From Thiodiazotropha sp040507035 (GTDB taxonomy: Bacteria; Pseudomonadota; Gammaproteobacteria; Chromatiales; Chromatiaceae): DNA of 64,000 nucleotides. Under the pieces are notes generated by a model that saw nothing but the letters and a program-made list of their open reading frames with translations, did not search any database and was not told the DNA's origin. Below are positions 52,953-62,711 of this stretch, piece by piece. Both the position numbers and the translations under genes were made by a program. The first letter of the stretch is position 1. Every line of letters begins with the position of its first letter. The stretch is taken from contig JBEVVR010000052.1 of NCBI GenBank assembly GCA_040507035.1, forward strand, positions 1 through 64,000, read 5' to 3'.

Positions 52953-55775
52953 TCAGGCGAAGCGGCGGGTCTCGCCGCTACCGACCACATTCTCCACACA
53001 GCGGCCACAAAGCTCTGGGTGGTCCGGATTGGACCCGACATCCTCGCGATGATGCCAGCAGCGGACGCACTTTTCATGGTTCGAGGCGGTGATCTTTAGT
53101 GCAAGTTTCAACTCGTCATCCGCAACCGCATCCGCCGGCTTCTCCTCAAGACTATATACACTGGCATGGGAGGTGATCAGCACGAAACGCAGCTCATCCT
53201 CCAGCTTGTCCAATTCCGCCTTGAGGTCATCGGAACAGTAGATCTCCACATCCGCATCCAACGAGGAGTTGCCCTCGGCACGAAACGACTCCATCGCCTT
53301 GCCCACACTCTCCCTGACCGCAATGACCCGCCGCCAATAGTCGCGATCGAAACGGTCATCGGCATCGAGGGGAAAGAGATCGCCATACCACTGCCCGAGG
53401 AAGACGCTCTCGCTACGCTCTCCCGGCATCGACTGCCAGATCTCATCGGCGGTGAAGCTGAGGATCGGTGCCAGCCAGCGCACCATCGCTTCGATAATGT
53501 GATACATGGCGGTCTGGCAGGAACGACGGGGCAGGCTGTCGGCCTGGGTGGTGTATTGCCGGTCCTTGATGATGTCGAGGTAGAAGCCGCCCAGCTCGTT
53601 GACGCAGAAGTTGTGGATCTTCTGGTAGATGAGGTGGAACTGATAGCTGGCATAGGCCTCGATGATCTCCTGCTGCAGCTGCAGGGTATGGTCCACCACC
53701 CAGCGATCGAGTTCGATCATCTCCTCGGGAGCAACCCTGTTCTGGGAGGGATCGAAACCGTTGAGATTGGATAACAGAAAGCGCGCGGTGTTACGGATAC
53801 GCCGATAGGCATCCGAGGTGCGTTTGAGGATCTCATCGGAGACACTCATCTCGTTGCGGTAGTCGGTGGCCGCCACCCAGAGACGAATGATGTCGGCACC
53901 CAAGGTCTTGAGCACCTTCTGCGGTGCCACCACGTTACCCAGGGATTTGGACTGCTTGCGCCCTTTGTCATCCACGGTGAAGCCGTGGGTCAACACCTCT
54001 TTATAAGGAGCGCAGCCATTCATCGCCACCGAACTTAACAGGGAGGACTGAAACCAACCGCGATGTTGATCGGAGCCTTCGAGATAGAGATCGGCGGGAA
54101 AATGCAGCCCCTCCCGATCATCCAATACACAATGGTGGGAGACACCGGAGTCGAACCAGACATCCAGGGTGTCGGTGACCTTTTCATAGGCCTCGGCCTG
54201 GTCACCCAGCAGGCTCTCAGGATCGAGATTGAACCAGGCCTCGAAGCCCTCCTGTTCAACCAGTTTCGCCACCTGCTCGATCAGTTCCGGGGTCTGTGGA
54301 TGAAGCTCACCGCTCTGCTTATGGATGAACAGAGTGATCGGTACACCCCAGGTGCGCTGCCTGGAGATACACCAGTCGGGTCGGTTCTCAACCATGCCCT
54401 TGATGCGGGCCTCTCCCCAGTCCGGCATCCAGGTCACCTTGCCGATTTCGCGCAAGGCATTTTCGCGCAGACCATTTTGATCCATGCTGATAAACCACTG
54501 CGGAGTGGCGCGAAAGATGATCGGGGTCTTGTGGCGCCAGCAGTGGGGATAGCTGTGGCGCAGCCGCTCTTCGTGTACCAGGGCACCGCGCTGCTTCAGC
54601 ACATCGATGACCTTCTCATTGGCCGCCAATACATGTTGACCGGCAAACAGCTCAGTCCCCTCCAGGAAACAGCCATTGCTACCCACCGGGTTGTCCACCG
54701 GCAGATCGTAGCGGACCCCCACCATATAGTCCTCCAGGCCGTGGCCGGGAGCGGTATGCACCGCGCCGGTACCCGCCTCGAGGGTGACATGCTCACCCAG
54801 GATCACCGGTACCTGCCGATCGTAGAAGGGATGCTGCAGCTTAACCCCCTCAAATGCCTCACCCTTGGCATAACCCACCACATGGTAGTGTTCGATGCCG
54901 AAACGATCCATGACATCCTTGAGCATCGCCTCGGCGATCACCATGCGCTCTTTACCGTGCCGACCCTTGAACTCCACCACGGAATACTCCAGGGAGGGGT
55001 TCAACGCCACCGCCTGGTTGGCCGGCAGGGTCCAGGGCGTGGTGGTCCAGATCACCAGCGAGACCGGGCCCTCACCACACCCCTCAGGGGCATGGTGACA
55101 GCGTTCATTCAGATCATTTTCATCAACCACGTAGAAACGCACATCGATGGCGAAGGAGTCCTTGTCCTGATACTCCACCTCCGCCTCGGCCAGGGCAGAG
55201 CCACAGTCGGTACACCAGTGCACCGGCTTGTAGCCCTTCTGCACATGGTTGTTGGCGACGATTTTGCCGAGGGAGCGAATGATATCGGCCTCGAAACGGT
55301 GGTCCATGGTCAGATAGGGGTTGTCCCAATCGCCCAATACACCGAGGCGCTTGAAGTCCTCCCGCTGACCCGCCACCTGCTTGGCGGCATAGTCACGGCA
55401 GGCCTTGCGGAACTGTCCGCTGGTCACCTTCTTGCCCGGTTTTCCTATCTTCTTCTCGACCTGTAACTCGATAGGCAGGCCATGGCAGTCCCAACCCGGC
55501 ACATAGGGGGCGTCATAACCATCCAGGGTACGGCTCTTGACGATCACATCCTTGAGGATTTTGTTCACCGCATGGCCGATATGGATATCGCCATTGGCGT
55601 AGGGGGGACCGTCGTGAAGGATGAAGTTGGGCCTGCCCGCACTGATTTCACGGATCTTTTTATAGAGATCTTTCTGCTGCCACTTTTTCAGCATTTCCGG
55701 CTCGCGTTGAGCCAGATTGCCCCGCATCGGGAAATCGGTTTTAGGGAGATTGAGGGTATGCTTGTAGTCGCTCAC
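52953..55775 (-). CDS. ileS: Isoleucyl-tRNA synthetase
   Basis: A 940-residue class I synthetase. HIGH motif is in PPYANGDIHIGHAVNKIL (near 58), KMSKS in the form KQSKSLGNV, the CP1 editing domain lies between (TTTPWTLPANQAVALNP, GTGAVHTAPGHGLEDY), and the C-terminus has a Cys4 zinc-binding region (CVRCWHHRED, LCGRCVENV). The frame is open to 55877, but the usual start SDYKHTLNLPKTDFPM is reached from the GTG at 55775, so this is taken as the start. Full length. Cotranscribed with lspA; ribF lies upstream with a MITE-like element in between. Confidence 0.97.
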   Translation of the reverse strand: MSDYKHTLNLPKTDFPMRGNLAQREPEMLKKWQQKDLYKKIREISAGRPNFILHDGPPYANGDIHIGHAVNKILKDVIVKSRTLDGYDAPYVPGWDCHGLPIELQVEKKIGKPGKKVTSGQFRKACRDYAAKQVAGQREDFKRLGVLGDWDNPYLTMDHRFEADIIRSLGKIVANNHVQKGYKPVHWCTDCGSALAEAEVEYQDKDSFAIDVRFYVVDENDLNERCHHAPEGCGEGPVSLVIWTTTPWTLPANQAVALNPSLEYSVVEFKGRHGKERMVIAEAMLKDVMDRFGIEHYHVVGYAKGEAFEGVKLQHPFYDRQVPVILGEHVTLEAGTGAVHTAPGHGLEDYMVGVRYDLPVDNPVGSNGCFLEGTELFAGQHVLAANEKVIDVLKQRGALVHEERLRHSYPHCWRHKTPIIFRATPQWFISMDQNGLRENALREIGKVTWMPDWGEARIKGMVENRPDWCISRQRTWGVPITLFIHKQSGELHPQTPELIEQVAKLVEQEGFEAWFNLDPESLLGDQAEAYEKVTDTLDVWFDSGVSHHCVLDDREGLHFPADLYLEGSDQHRGWFQSSLLSSVAMNGCAPYKEVLTHGFTVDDKGRKQSKSLGNVVAPQKVLKTLGADIIRLWVAATDYRNEMSVSDEILKRTSDAYRRIRNTARFLLSNLNGFDPSQNRVAPEEMIELDRWVVDHTLQLQQEIIEAYASYQFHLIYQKIHNFCVNELGGFYLDIIKDRQYTTQADSLPRRSCQTAMYHIIEAMVRWLAPILSFTADEIWQSMPGERSESVFLGQWYGDLFPLDADDRFDRDYWRRVIAVRESVGKAMESFRAEGNSSLDADVEIYCSDDLKAELDKLEDELRFVLITSHASVYSLEEKPADAVADDELKLALKITASNHEKCVRCWHHREDVGSNPDHPELCGRCVENVVGSGETRRFA

Positions 55776-55938
55776 TGACGGCTGCCTGTTGTGGGTGCGA
55801 AAAAATAGAGTATTGAAACTCAAAATTGCGCCGGGCGCAAAAATACTCAATATAATTCCATTACTGACTAGCCACAATAGTTAGCCATTGAGTCAGTGAA
55901 TTGGTGAGCCATTCTGAACGAGCAGGCGGCAAATGATT

Positions 55939-56101
55939 GCGTCCGCTAATGAACGCGAATTAACGCAAATATTATTCTTTAACTCTCCAGTAGGGTACGG
56001 CATTGGCGCTAGCCCAGGGTTGTTGAGCTACCCTCCACATCCAGCTTCCATGTCTGTCAATGAAACCATATTTGCGTTTATTAGCGTTCATTTGCGGACT
56101 C
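55939..56101. mobile_element. MITE-like inverted-repeat element between ribF and ileS
   Basis: The left arm GTCCGCTAATGAACGCGAAT and the right arm, read in reverse complement as GTCCGCAAATGAACGCTAAT, agree over about 34 bases with four mismatches, giving a 163-base element with terminal inverted repeats. It has no gene. It fills most of the ribF-ileS gap. Confidence 0.7.
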
Positions 56102-56114
56102 AAAATACACCAGG

Positions 56115-57062
56115 CTATTCACGGCTTGCCTTGGCGACACCCATAATCGCCCGGGCCTGCTCCGCATCCCGCACAATCTGCTGCCGCAGTATCTCAAAGG
56201 AGTCGAAGCACTGTTCGTCCCGCAATTTCTCGACGAACTCCACGGAGACATGCTCACCGTAGACCTCCCCCTCGAAATTGAAGAGATGCACCTCCAACAG
56301 GTATCGATGATCCCCTTCCACCATCGGCCGGTTGCCGATATTGGCGACACCGGGCAGCCCTGGGCGATGCAGGCCGTCCACTTTCACCGCGTATACCCCA
56401 TGCAGCGGGCTGACCATGCGATGCATGTTGACGTTGAGGGTGGGAAAACCGATGGTGCGCCCCCGCTTATGGCCGTGAATCACCCGACCGCATATTCTGT
56501 AGGGGCGCCCCAGGCACTGGGCTGCAGCAGTCAGGTCACCAAGGGTGAGCAGCTCTCTGATGCGGGTACTGCTGACCCGGTCCGCATCCACCTTGTAGGT
56601 GTTCATGTTCTCAACTTCAAAGCCGAATTCCTCCCCCATTCGCCACAGCAGATCGAAATCGCCCTCGCGTCCCCGGCCAAAGCGAAAATCGTCACCCACT
56701 GAAAGGAAACGGGTCCCCAGACCATCCACCAGCAACTCCCTGACAAAGGTCTCGGCGGGCATGGCCGCTAGACGTCTGTTGAACTCCAGCACCACCACGC
56801 GCTGCACCCCGGTCTCCCCGATTGCCTGTAGCTTTTCCCTTAATCGGGTAAGCCGTGCCGGGGCGGAATCGGGTTTGAAAAACTCCCTGGGCTGGGGCTC
56901 GAAGGTAACCACCGTGGTCGGCAGATCCAACTCCTCCCCCTTCTCCATGAGATGACGGAAGACCGATTGGTGACCCAGGTGTACACCATCGAAGTTACCG
57001 ATGGTCGCCACACAGCCGTGTAGGTCGGGTTTCAGATTGTGTAGTCCACGAACCAGTTTCAT
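56115..57062 (-). CDS. ribF: Bifunctional riboflavin kinase/FAD synthetase
   Basis: A 315-residue enzyme making FMN and FAD from riboflavin. The N-terminal FAD synthetase (nucleotidyltransferase) has CVATIGNFDGVHLGHQSV and the R-S-like loop DDFRFGRGREGDFDLL; the C-terminal riboflavin kinase has GRVIHGHKRGRTIGFPTLNV and GVYAVKVDGL. The frame is open to 57119, but the ATG at 57062 is chosen because MKLVRGLHNL fits the family start. Between murJ upstream and ileS downstream, in the usual gammaproteobacterial order murJ-ribF-ileS-lspA. Confidence 0.95.
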   Translation of the reverse strand: MKLVRGLHNLKPDLHGCVATIGNFDGVHLGHQSVFRHLMEKGEELDLPTTVVTFEPQPREFFKPDSAPARLTRLREKLQAIGETGVQRVVVLEFNRRLAAMPAETFVRELLVDGLGTRFLSVGDDFRFGRGREGDFDLLWRMGEEFGFEVENMNTYKVDADRVSSTRIRELLTLGDLTAAAQCLGRPYRICGRVIHGHKRGRTIGFPTLNVNMHRMVSPLHGVYAVKVDGLHRPGLPGVANIGNRPMVEGDHRYLLEVHLFNFEGEVYGEHVSVEFVEKLRDEQCFDSFEILRQQIVRDAEQARAIMGVAKASRE

Positions 57063-57190
57063 TGTCAGACCGCTCAAACTCGAGCGCTCAATTATAGGGC
57101 CTGTGGAAAAATAGGGCATCCCCCGAATAATACGGGTTCAAAGAGCAGAGTCAGCAAGTATGTATAGGCATGAGTATGGAGGGTTAATCG

Positions 57191-58732
57191 CTATTTTTTG
57201 ATGCTGCGAAATTGCCCCGGGCGAACACCGAGCAGAAACAGGGTCAGGAAGTAGACCAGGATCGCTGCAGCAATCACCCCGGCCAACCACCATGCCCTTG
57301 AGAGAACTGTGCCCGCAAGCCACTCGTCGATCTCACCCGCCCCCCACCAGATAAAGGCCCCCATGGCCAGGGATGCCAGCAGGATACGTGTCAGCAACGC
57401 CCCCCAGCCAGCCGCCGGGGTGTAGATTTGTCCCTTGATCAGAGCGCGGTAGAGCAGATAGGCATTGAGCCCGGAAGAGAGTGTGGTCGCCAATGCCAAT
57501 CCGGCATGAGCCAGGGGGAAAACCAGGATGATGTTCAACACCATATTCACCGTCATCGCGATGATACCGATCTTCACCGGCGTCTTGGTGTCCTGGCGGC
57601 CATAGAAACCGGGAGCCAGGACCTTGATCAGCATAATGCCCATCAGGCCCGGTGCGTAGGCCATCAGACTCTTGGTTGCCATCTCCACGTCATGCTGATC
57701 AAAGGCCTCGGAAAAGAAGAGTGTGGCCAGCATGGGACCGGCCAACAGAAACAGACCAACGGCGGCGGGTACGCCGAACAGGATATTCAGGCGCAAAGCC
57801 CAATCGAGGGTACGGGAAAAGGCTTGAGGTGAGTTTTCCGCATGCCGTCGCGAGAGATTGGGAAGGATCACCGTGCCCAAGGCCACCCCCAGCACGCCCA
57901 CCGGAAACTCCATCAGGCGATCGGAGTAGTAGAGCCAGGAGATGCTGCCGCTGATCAGAAAGGAGGCGATCAGGGTATCGAGCAGCAGATTGATCTGACT
58001 GACCGAGACCCCGAACAGGGCGGGAATCATCAGCCGCATCACCCGCACCACCCCCGGGTCGCTGAAACCCAACCTGGGCCTAGGAAAGAGCCTTACCCGC
58101 CACAGAAACGGCAGTTGAAAGAGAAACTGGACCACACCGGCTATCAACACTCCCCAGGCGAGAGCCACTATCGGCCTCTCCATCTGCGGCGAGAGCCAGA
58201 GAGCACAGCCGATGAGGGTGAGGTTCAGCAGCACCGGGGTAAAGGCAGGCACCCAGAAGCGGTTGTAGGTGTTGAGAATACTGCCGGCAAAGGCGGTCAT
58301 GGTAATAAAGAAGAGGTAGGGAAAGGTCAGGGTGAGCATCTCCACGGTGAGCTCATACTTGCCCTCGTTCTCATTCCAAAACCCCGGAGCAAAGATCATC
58401 ACCAGAATCGGGGCCGCCACCACCCCGACGATGGAGACCAGCATCACCACCAACCCCAGGGAACCGGCCATACGATCGGTGAAATTCTGCAGCTCCGCCT
58501 TGTTGCGCTTGGTCCGGTACTCGGTCAAAACGGGCACGAAGGCCACCGAAAACGAGCCTTCGGCAAACAGCCTGCGCAGGAAATTGGGGATTTTGAAGGC
58601 GACAAAAAAGGCGTCGGTGGCCGCATTGGCGCCAAACCAGTGGGCAAACACCAGGTCACGCACGAATCCGAGGATTCGTGACAGCAGTGTGTGACTGCCA
58701 ACTGCGGTAAAGGCACGAAAAAACGAGGCCAG
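57191..58732 (-). CDS. murJ: Lipid II flippase MurJ, apparently starting with CTG
   Basis: A 513-residue polytopic protein (14 helices expected) that moves lipid II across the inner membrane for peptidoglycan synthesis. Conserved: FVRDLVFAHWFGANAATDAFFVAFKIPNF-type N-terminus, RRLFAEGSFSVAFVPVL, RVMRLMIPALFGVSVSQINLL. Standard gene finding starts at GTG 58663 (MRDLVF), which would cut off the first helix region. The frame stays open further up: codons for LASFFRAFTAVGSHTLLSRIL precede it, exactly what MurJ normally has, up to an in-frame TAG at about 58756. There is no ATG, GTG or TTG in that stretch, but a CTG at 58732 stands about 8 bases after GAAGGA. I take the CTG as the start; a sequencing error or other rare start is the alternative. 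Confidence 0.85.
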   Translation of the reverse strand: MASFFRAFTAVGSHTLLSRILGFVRDLVFAHWFGANAATDAFFVAFKIPNFLRRLFAEGSFSVAFVPVLTEYRTKRNKAELQNFTDRMAGSLGLVVMLVSIVGVVAAPILVMIFAPGFWNENEGKYELTVEMLTLTFPYLFFITMTAFAGSILNTYNRFWVPAFTPVLLNLTLIGCALWLSPQMERPIVALAWGVLIAGVVQFLFQLPFLWRVRLFPRPRLGFSDPGVVRVMRLMIPALFGVSVSQINLLLDTLIASFLISGSISWLYYSDRLMEFPVGVLGVALGTVILPNLSRRHAENSPQAFSRTLDWALRLNILFGVPAAVGLFLLAGPMLATLFFSEAFDQHDVEMATKSLMAYAPGLMGIMLIKVLAPGFYGRQDTKTPVKIGIIAMTVNMVLNIILVFPLAHAGLALATTLSSGLNAYLLYRALIKGQIYTPAAGWGALLTRILLASLAMGAFIWWGAGEIDEWLAGTVLSRAWWLAGVIAAAILVYFLTLFLLGVRPGQFRSIKK

Positions 58733-58868
58733 GGTAGCGTCCTTCTCTGTCAGAATCTATAGGGGCGAATCGCCCGCAAATGGTGCAAATCCAAGGGTCT
58801 GCGCCGCCAAAGGCGGATTGTGCCCGCTGAGGCGACCTTACCAGCAGATGACGGCCGGATCAAAGATG

Positions 58869-58897
58869 TTGACAGGGCGTGGATTATTAGGGAGAAT
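58869..58897 (+). promoter_or_regulatory. Sigma-70 promoter of rpsT
   Basis: TTGACA, a 17-base spacer and GAGAAT form a good -35/-10 pair about 40 bases before the rpsT start codon. Confidence 0.65.
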
Positions 58898-58938
58898 TCG
58901 CCCCCTTTAAAAAGCTAGTTTCATCCCAGGAGAGAACC

Positions 58939-59199
58939 TTGGCCAACTCAGCCCAAGCACGCAAACGCGCACGTCAAGCCGACAAGCGGCGCGGCCGCAA
59001 TCAGGCCCAGCGCAACGAGATGCGTACCTATATCAAGCGTGTCATCAAACAGATTGCCGCTGGATCGAAAGATGGCGCGGTCGAGGCCTATAAAGAGGCA
59101 GTACCGGCGATTGACAGCGCAGTCAGCAAAGGCCTGATCCACAAGAACAAGGCTGCCCGCCATAAGAGCCGCCTGAATGTTCAGATCAAGGCAATGTGA
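58939..59199 (+). CDS. rpsT: 30S ribosomal protein S20
   Basis: An 86-residue, strongly basic protein that binds 16S rRNA (ANSAQARKRARQADKRRGRN, HKNKAARHKSRLNVQIKA). The start is TTG behind a perfect AGGAGA box; rpsT of E. coli also uses a non-ATG start, with autogenous control linked to it. Divergent from murJ, as in most gammaproteobacteria, and closed by its own terminator. Confidence 0.97.
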   Translation: MANSAQARKRARQADKRRGRNQAQRNEMRTYIKRVIKQIAAGSKDGAVEAYKEAVPAIDSAVSKGLIHKNKAARHKSRLNVQIKAM

Positions 59200-59219
59200 G
59201 CGATTCATCGGTCACAGAG

Positions 59220-59245
59220 AAAACCGGCTGATGGCCGGTTTTTTT
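59220..59245 (+). terminator. Intrinsic terminator of rpsT
   Basis: AAAACCGGC-TGATG-GCCGGTTTT followed by further T. It lies 20 bases after the S20 stop. Confidence 0.92.
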
Positions 59246-59477
59246 ATGTCTGTCACATAGACGGCTCGATCAGGCAATCTAAAAAAAACGCACACTTTCG
59301 ACTAAAAACCTTGCCTTGTGATAACGACCCTGAAGTGAACAAAACCCAATTATGTGACTCACAACGCAGTAAAAAATAGACCGATCCGTTGAGCTACAGG
59401 GATCACTGGTTTCTCGATTTCTCTATCTATGCAGGTTGAAAGCGCTATCCCAAGCCCATGGGTATAGGGATATCAGA

Positions 59478-61508
59478 ATGCAAACACAGGGTTGTTGCAT
59501 GTACATTCAGTCTCTACTGATCCTAGTCGTATATCTGCTATCGGGTTGTCAGGGTGACGGTGAGAAGAGCAGTGACGGGTTCTCAGACTTTGTCGTCTAT
59601 TTTGAACTCTCCTCCACAGCGGGCAACAGAGAGCTGGCTCCCTATCCGAACGACATCTGGTTCAAGGACCAGGACAATGCCAATGAGACTCTGGAGCTTC
59701 CCATCAGTGACGGCGTGTTACCTACTCCTATAGAGCGCAATTTAGCCTTTCTCAACACCCTGGACGGCTTTTCCACCACGGCATCGATTCGGATTCCATT
59801 CAGCAACCCTATCGATATCGAATCTCTGCTGCCTGCAGATCCCATGACCCCCTCCTCCGCTAACATCCTGGTGCTCGATGCGGCGAACGACACCCTGTTG
59901 CTTCCCGGGGTAGCCTACGACCTGGAAATCGATGCCAACGATGAAACAGTCGTGAATATAGTCCCGCTACAACCGCTAAAGCAAAACACCACCTATATGT
60001 TCTTTTTGTTGTCGGGTATCAGCACCACCGATGGTATGCCAATAACCGGGCATGATCACTTCCATCAGCTCGTCGATGCCTGGTCAATGCAGCGCGCTAC
60101 GGGTGATCCCTACCTGGATAGTGTTTTGGCCGGTTCAATTGCGCCTGTGCTCGACAAAGCCGAGGAGTTGGGCTTACCCATCGAGTCGATCCTGGCGGCC
60201 TGGAGCGTCTCAACCCAGTCCATCAGCGATGTCATCGAAACAGTTGCCCGCACCGCAGATCCACAGTCCAGCCGCCTGCTAGACTCCGGTCTCACCACCA
60301 AGGACTACGATGCAACACTGCAAGGAGTAGCCGACATCTATACCGGCACCATGGAGACAGCTTACTACCAGTCCCGTCTCGAACCTTACACAAGTGTCTG
60401 GCAAACCCCCCAAGGCACACATCCCAATCGACTCAACCCCCACGCAGTGCCAACCGAGACCCTGAAGATCCCACTGTTGATCACCCTACCCAATCGCGAC
60501 AGCGGTCATAGCAAGCCGGATCAAGGTTGGCCGGCGATTGTATTCATGGATGGATTGGGAGGTAATCGCACCAGGGCAATCCTACTTGCCGACAGGGTGG
60601 CCGCTGAAGGTTTCGCCATCCTATCCATTGATCAGCCTCTGCATGGCGTCACAGATCCAACCAATCCCTTCTATCAAGGCCCAGGTAATCCATCATCGCT
60701 GAACAGATTCGGCGATAACGAACGCCATTTTTATCTGGATCGATTCAACAACCAAACCGGGATGGATGGCTCTGACGGTGTCATCGACAGCGGTATGCAG
60801 TTGCCTGGACAGTTTCTTGAGAATCCGCTCAATGGCCGCGATACCCTTCGCCAGAGCTCCGCCGACATCATCCACCTGGTAGCGACCATTCCCGAGATGG
60901 ATCTGGATGGGGATCAGCTAGCCGATCTCGATGCTTCAAGGATCCACTATGTGGGACTCTCCTGGGGCGCCATCCAAGGCCCTTTGTTCCTGGGTATAAA
61001 CGACAGCGTCACCACGGCCACCCTGATCAGCCCTGGCGGCAGCTGGAGTGATCTGCTCACTGATCCGGAGTCACTTACCTTCGGTAGCCCCTTATTGGAA
61101 CAACTGGCGCAACAGGGGGTGGTATTCGGCGGTTCCGACTTCGATCACTGGCTGCGCGATTGGCAGACCCTTCTCGATCCCGCCGACGACCTCAACTTCG
61201 CAGGCTCTACCGCGGCCGCGCACCCACTCCATGTGATCGAACTTCTGGGCGATATTGTTATCCCCAATGGGGCCACGGAAAGGCTATCTCTGTTGTTCGG
61301 CGCGGAACCCATCACCCAAACCCGGCAGGCGGCACCTGGTCAGACGTTAAATGCCATTGTACGTTTGACCGAAGGCAACCACGCATCCGCGGTTCTGCCG
61401 ACGATCAACCCTGAGGTAACCGCTGAAATACACAACCAAGTCGCGGTGTTTGCAGCCAGCGGCGGCAGTCGAATAGAGATCGATCCTGACTGCAACTGCG
61501 TACACTAG
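59478..61508 (+). CDS. VolA-like surface lipase/esterase lipoprotein
   Basis: A 676-residue lipoprotein (signal LLILVVYLLSGCQGDG, lipobox LSGC) of the bacterial virulence-factor-lipase family. The N-terminal Lipase_bact_N-like region (about 30-200, LAPYPNDIWFKD, PFSNPIDIESLLP) is followed by an alpha/beta-hydrolase with nucleophile elbow IHYVGLSWGAIQG (catalytic Ser), oxyanion area VFMDGLGGNR and the conserved His in LTEGNHASAV. VolA of Vibrio cleaves lysophosphatidylcholine at the cell surface to scavenge fatty acids. Of the three Met candidates, ATG 59478 has the best box (GGGAT, 6 bases upstream); 59499 and 59436 are alternatives. Single gene between the rpsT terminator and the convergent proB gene. 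Confidence 0.82.
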   Translation: MQTQGCCMYIQSLLILVVYLLSGCQGDGEKSSDGFSDFVVYFELSSTAGNRELAPYPNDIWFKDQDNANETLELPISDGVLPTPIERNLAFLNTLDGFSTTASIRIPFSNPIDIESLLPADPMTPSSANILVLDAANDTLLLPGVAYDLEIDANDETVVNIVPLQPLKQNTTYMFFLLSGISTTDGMPITGHDHFHQLVDAWSMQRATGDPYLDSVLAGSIAPVLDKAEELGLPIESILAAWSVSTQSISDVIETVARTADPQSSRLLDSGLTTKDYDATLQGVADIYTGTMETAYYQSRLEPYTSVWQTPQGTHPNRLNPHAVPTETLKIPLLITLPNRDSGHSKPDQGWPAIVFMDGLGGNRTRAILLADRVAAEGFAILSIDQPLHGVTDPTNPFYQGPGNPSSLNRFGDNERHFYLDRFNNQTGMDGSDGVIDSGMQLPGQFLENPLNGRDTLRQSSADIIHLVATIPEMDLDGDQLADLDASRIHYVGLSWGAIQGPLFLGINDSVTTATLISPGGSWSDLLTDPESLTFGSPLLEQLAQQGVVFGGSDFDHWLRDWQTLLDPADDLNFAGSTAAAHPLHVIELLGDIVIPNGATERLSLLFGAEPITQTRQAAPGQTLNAIVRLTEGNHASAVLPTINPEVTAEIHNQVAVFAASGGSRIEIDPDCNCVH

Positions 61509-61532
61509 GGCCTGTGACCTAAGCATTCTCCA

Positions 61533-62657
61533 TCACAACAACACCAGATTATCCCGATGAATAAGCTCCTTTTCATCGATATAACCCAGGAGCTCCTCAA
61601 TCCGGCTACTCGGTTCACCCATGATGCGCATGGTCTCCTGGGCATTGTAGTTGACCAGGCCCCGGGCGATTTCAGTGCCTTGGGAATCGACACAGACCAC
61701 CACCTCACCACGGGCAAAATCCCCCTCGACCTCGTAGACGCCGACAGCAAGCAGGCTGCTCCCCTGCTCGCGTAGCACACGCACCGCCCCTTCATCCAGG
61801 GTAAGACGACCGCGGGCCTGAAGTTGGCCGGCGAGCCAGCGCTTTCTTGCCGCCTGGGGCTCTTGAACCGGCACCAGCAGGGTACCCACGGTCTCTCCCC
61901 GGCTGATCTCCTCCACCACCCTGTCACGGAGACCGGAAGCGATTACGGTGCCCGTACCGGAACGCGCCGCAAGCCTCGCAGCTCGTACCTTGGTCACCAT
62001 GCCGCCGAGCCCTAAGCCACCAACACTGCCACCGGCCACGGTATCGAGTTGAGGATTATCGACCCGGGTCTCCCGAATCAGTCTGGCAGAAGGATCAAAA
62101 CGGGGATCGGCGTCGAACAGGCCCTCCTGGTCGGTGAGCAGGACCAGCAGATCGGCCTCGATCAGATTCGCCACCAGGGCCGCCAGGGTGTCATTGTCAC
62201 CAAAGCGGAGCTCGTCGGTGGTGACGGTATCGTTTTCATTCACCACCGGCACCACCCCCAACTCAAGCAGGGTTCGCAGAGTACTGCGGGCGTTCAGGTA
62301 ACGGGAGCGGTCATCGAGGTCGTCACGGGTCAGCAGAATCTGTGCGGTATGCAGATCATAGCTCTGAAAACAGGCCTCCCAGGCATGCACCAGCCCCATC
62401 TGCCCGATTGCCGCGGCCGCCTGCAGCTCATTCAGGTTGTGTGGGCGATTTCTCCAACCCATGCGGCTCATGCCTTCCGCCACGGCCCCGGAGGAGACCA
62501 GCACTATCTCGTGTCCGGCATGGCGCAACGCCGCCATCTGCTCACCCCAGACGGAGAGCACCTCATGGGAGAGCCCTCTGCCTTCAGCGGTCAGCAGCGC
62601 ACTGCCGATCTTAATGACCCAGCGTTTGCAAGTCGCTATCTTTTCCCTGGAAATCAC
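61533..62657 (-). CDS. proB: Glutamate 5-kinase
   Basis: A 374-residue enzyme, first step of proline synthesis (L-glutamate + ATP to glutamyl-5-phosphate). The N-terminal amino-acid-kinase domain has VIKIGSALLTAEG, LVSSGAVAEGMSRMG, VVNENDTVTTDELRFGDND and GLGLGGMVTKVRAARLA; the C-terminal PUA domain follows from about 280 (RLTLDEGAVRVLREQGSSLL). The start is GTG (62657). It lies 54 bases after obgE in the frequent obgE-proB order. Confidence 0.96.
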   Translation of the reverse strand: MISREKIATCKRWVIKIGSALLTAEGRGLSHEVLSVWGEQMAALRHAGHEIVLVSSGAVAEGMSRMGWRNRPHNLNELQAAAAIGQMGLVHAWEACFQSYDLHTAQILLTRDDLDDRSRYLNARSTLRTLLELGVVPVVNENDTVTTDELRFGDNDTLAALVANLIEADLLVLLTDQEGLFDADPRFDPSARLIRETRVDNPQLDTVAGGSVGGLGLGGMVTKVRAARLAARSGTGTVIASGLRDRVVEEISRGETVGTLLVPVQEPQAARKRWLAGQLQARGRLTLDEGAVRVLREQGSSLLAVGVYEVEGDFARGEVVVCVDSQGTEIARGLVNYNAQETMRIMGEPSSRIEELLGYIDEKELIHRDNLVLL

Positions 62658-62711
62658 TGATTACTCACCCCGATGATTATCGCTTCAAGCTACACGATTC
62701 GCACTGGTCCC

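Noticed and set aside
54063..55466. A 467-codon open frame on the plus strand inside ileS
   Set aside because: It is antisense to a perfectly conserved ileS; composition is the mirror of the real gene and shows no domain.
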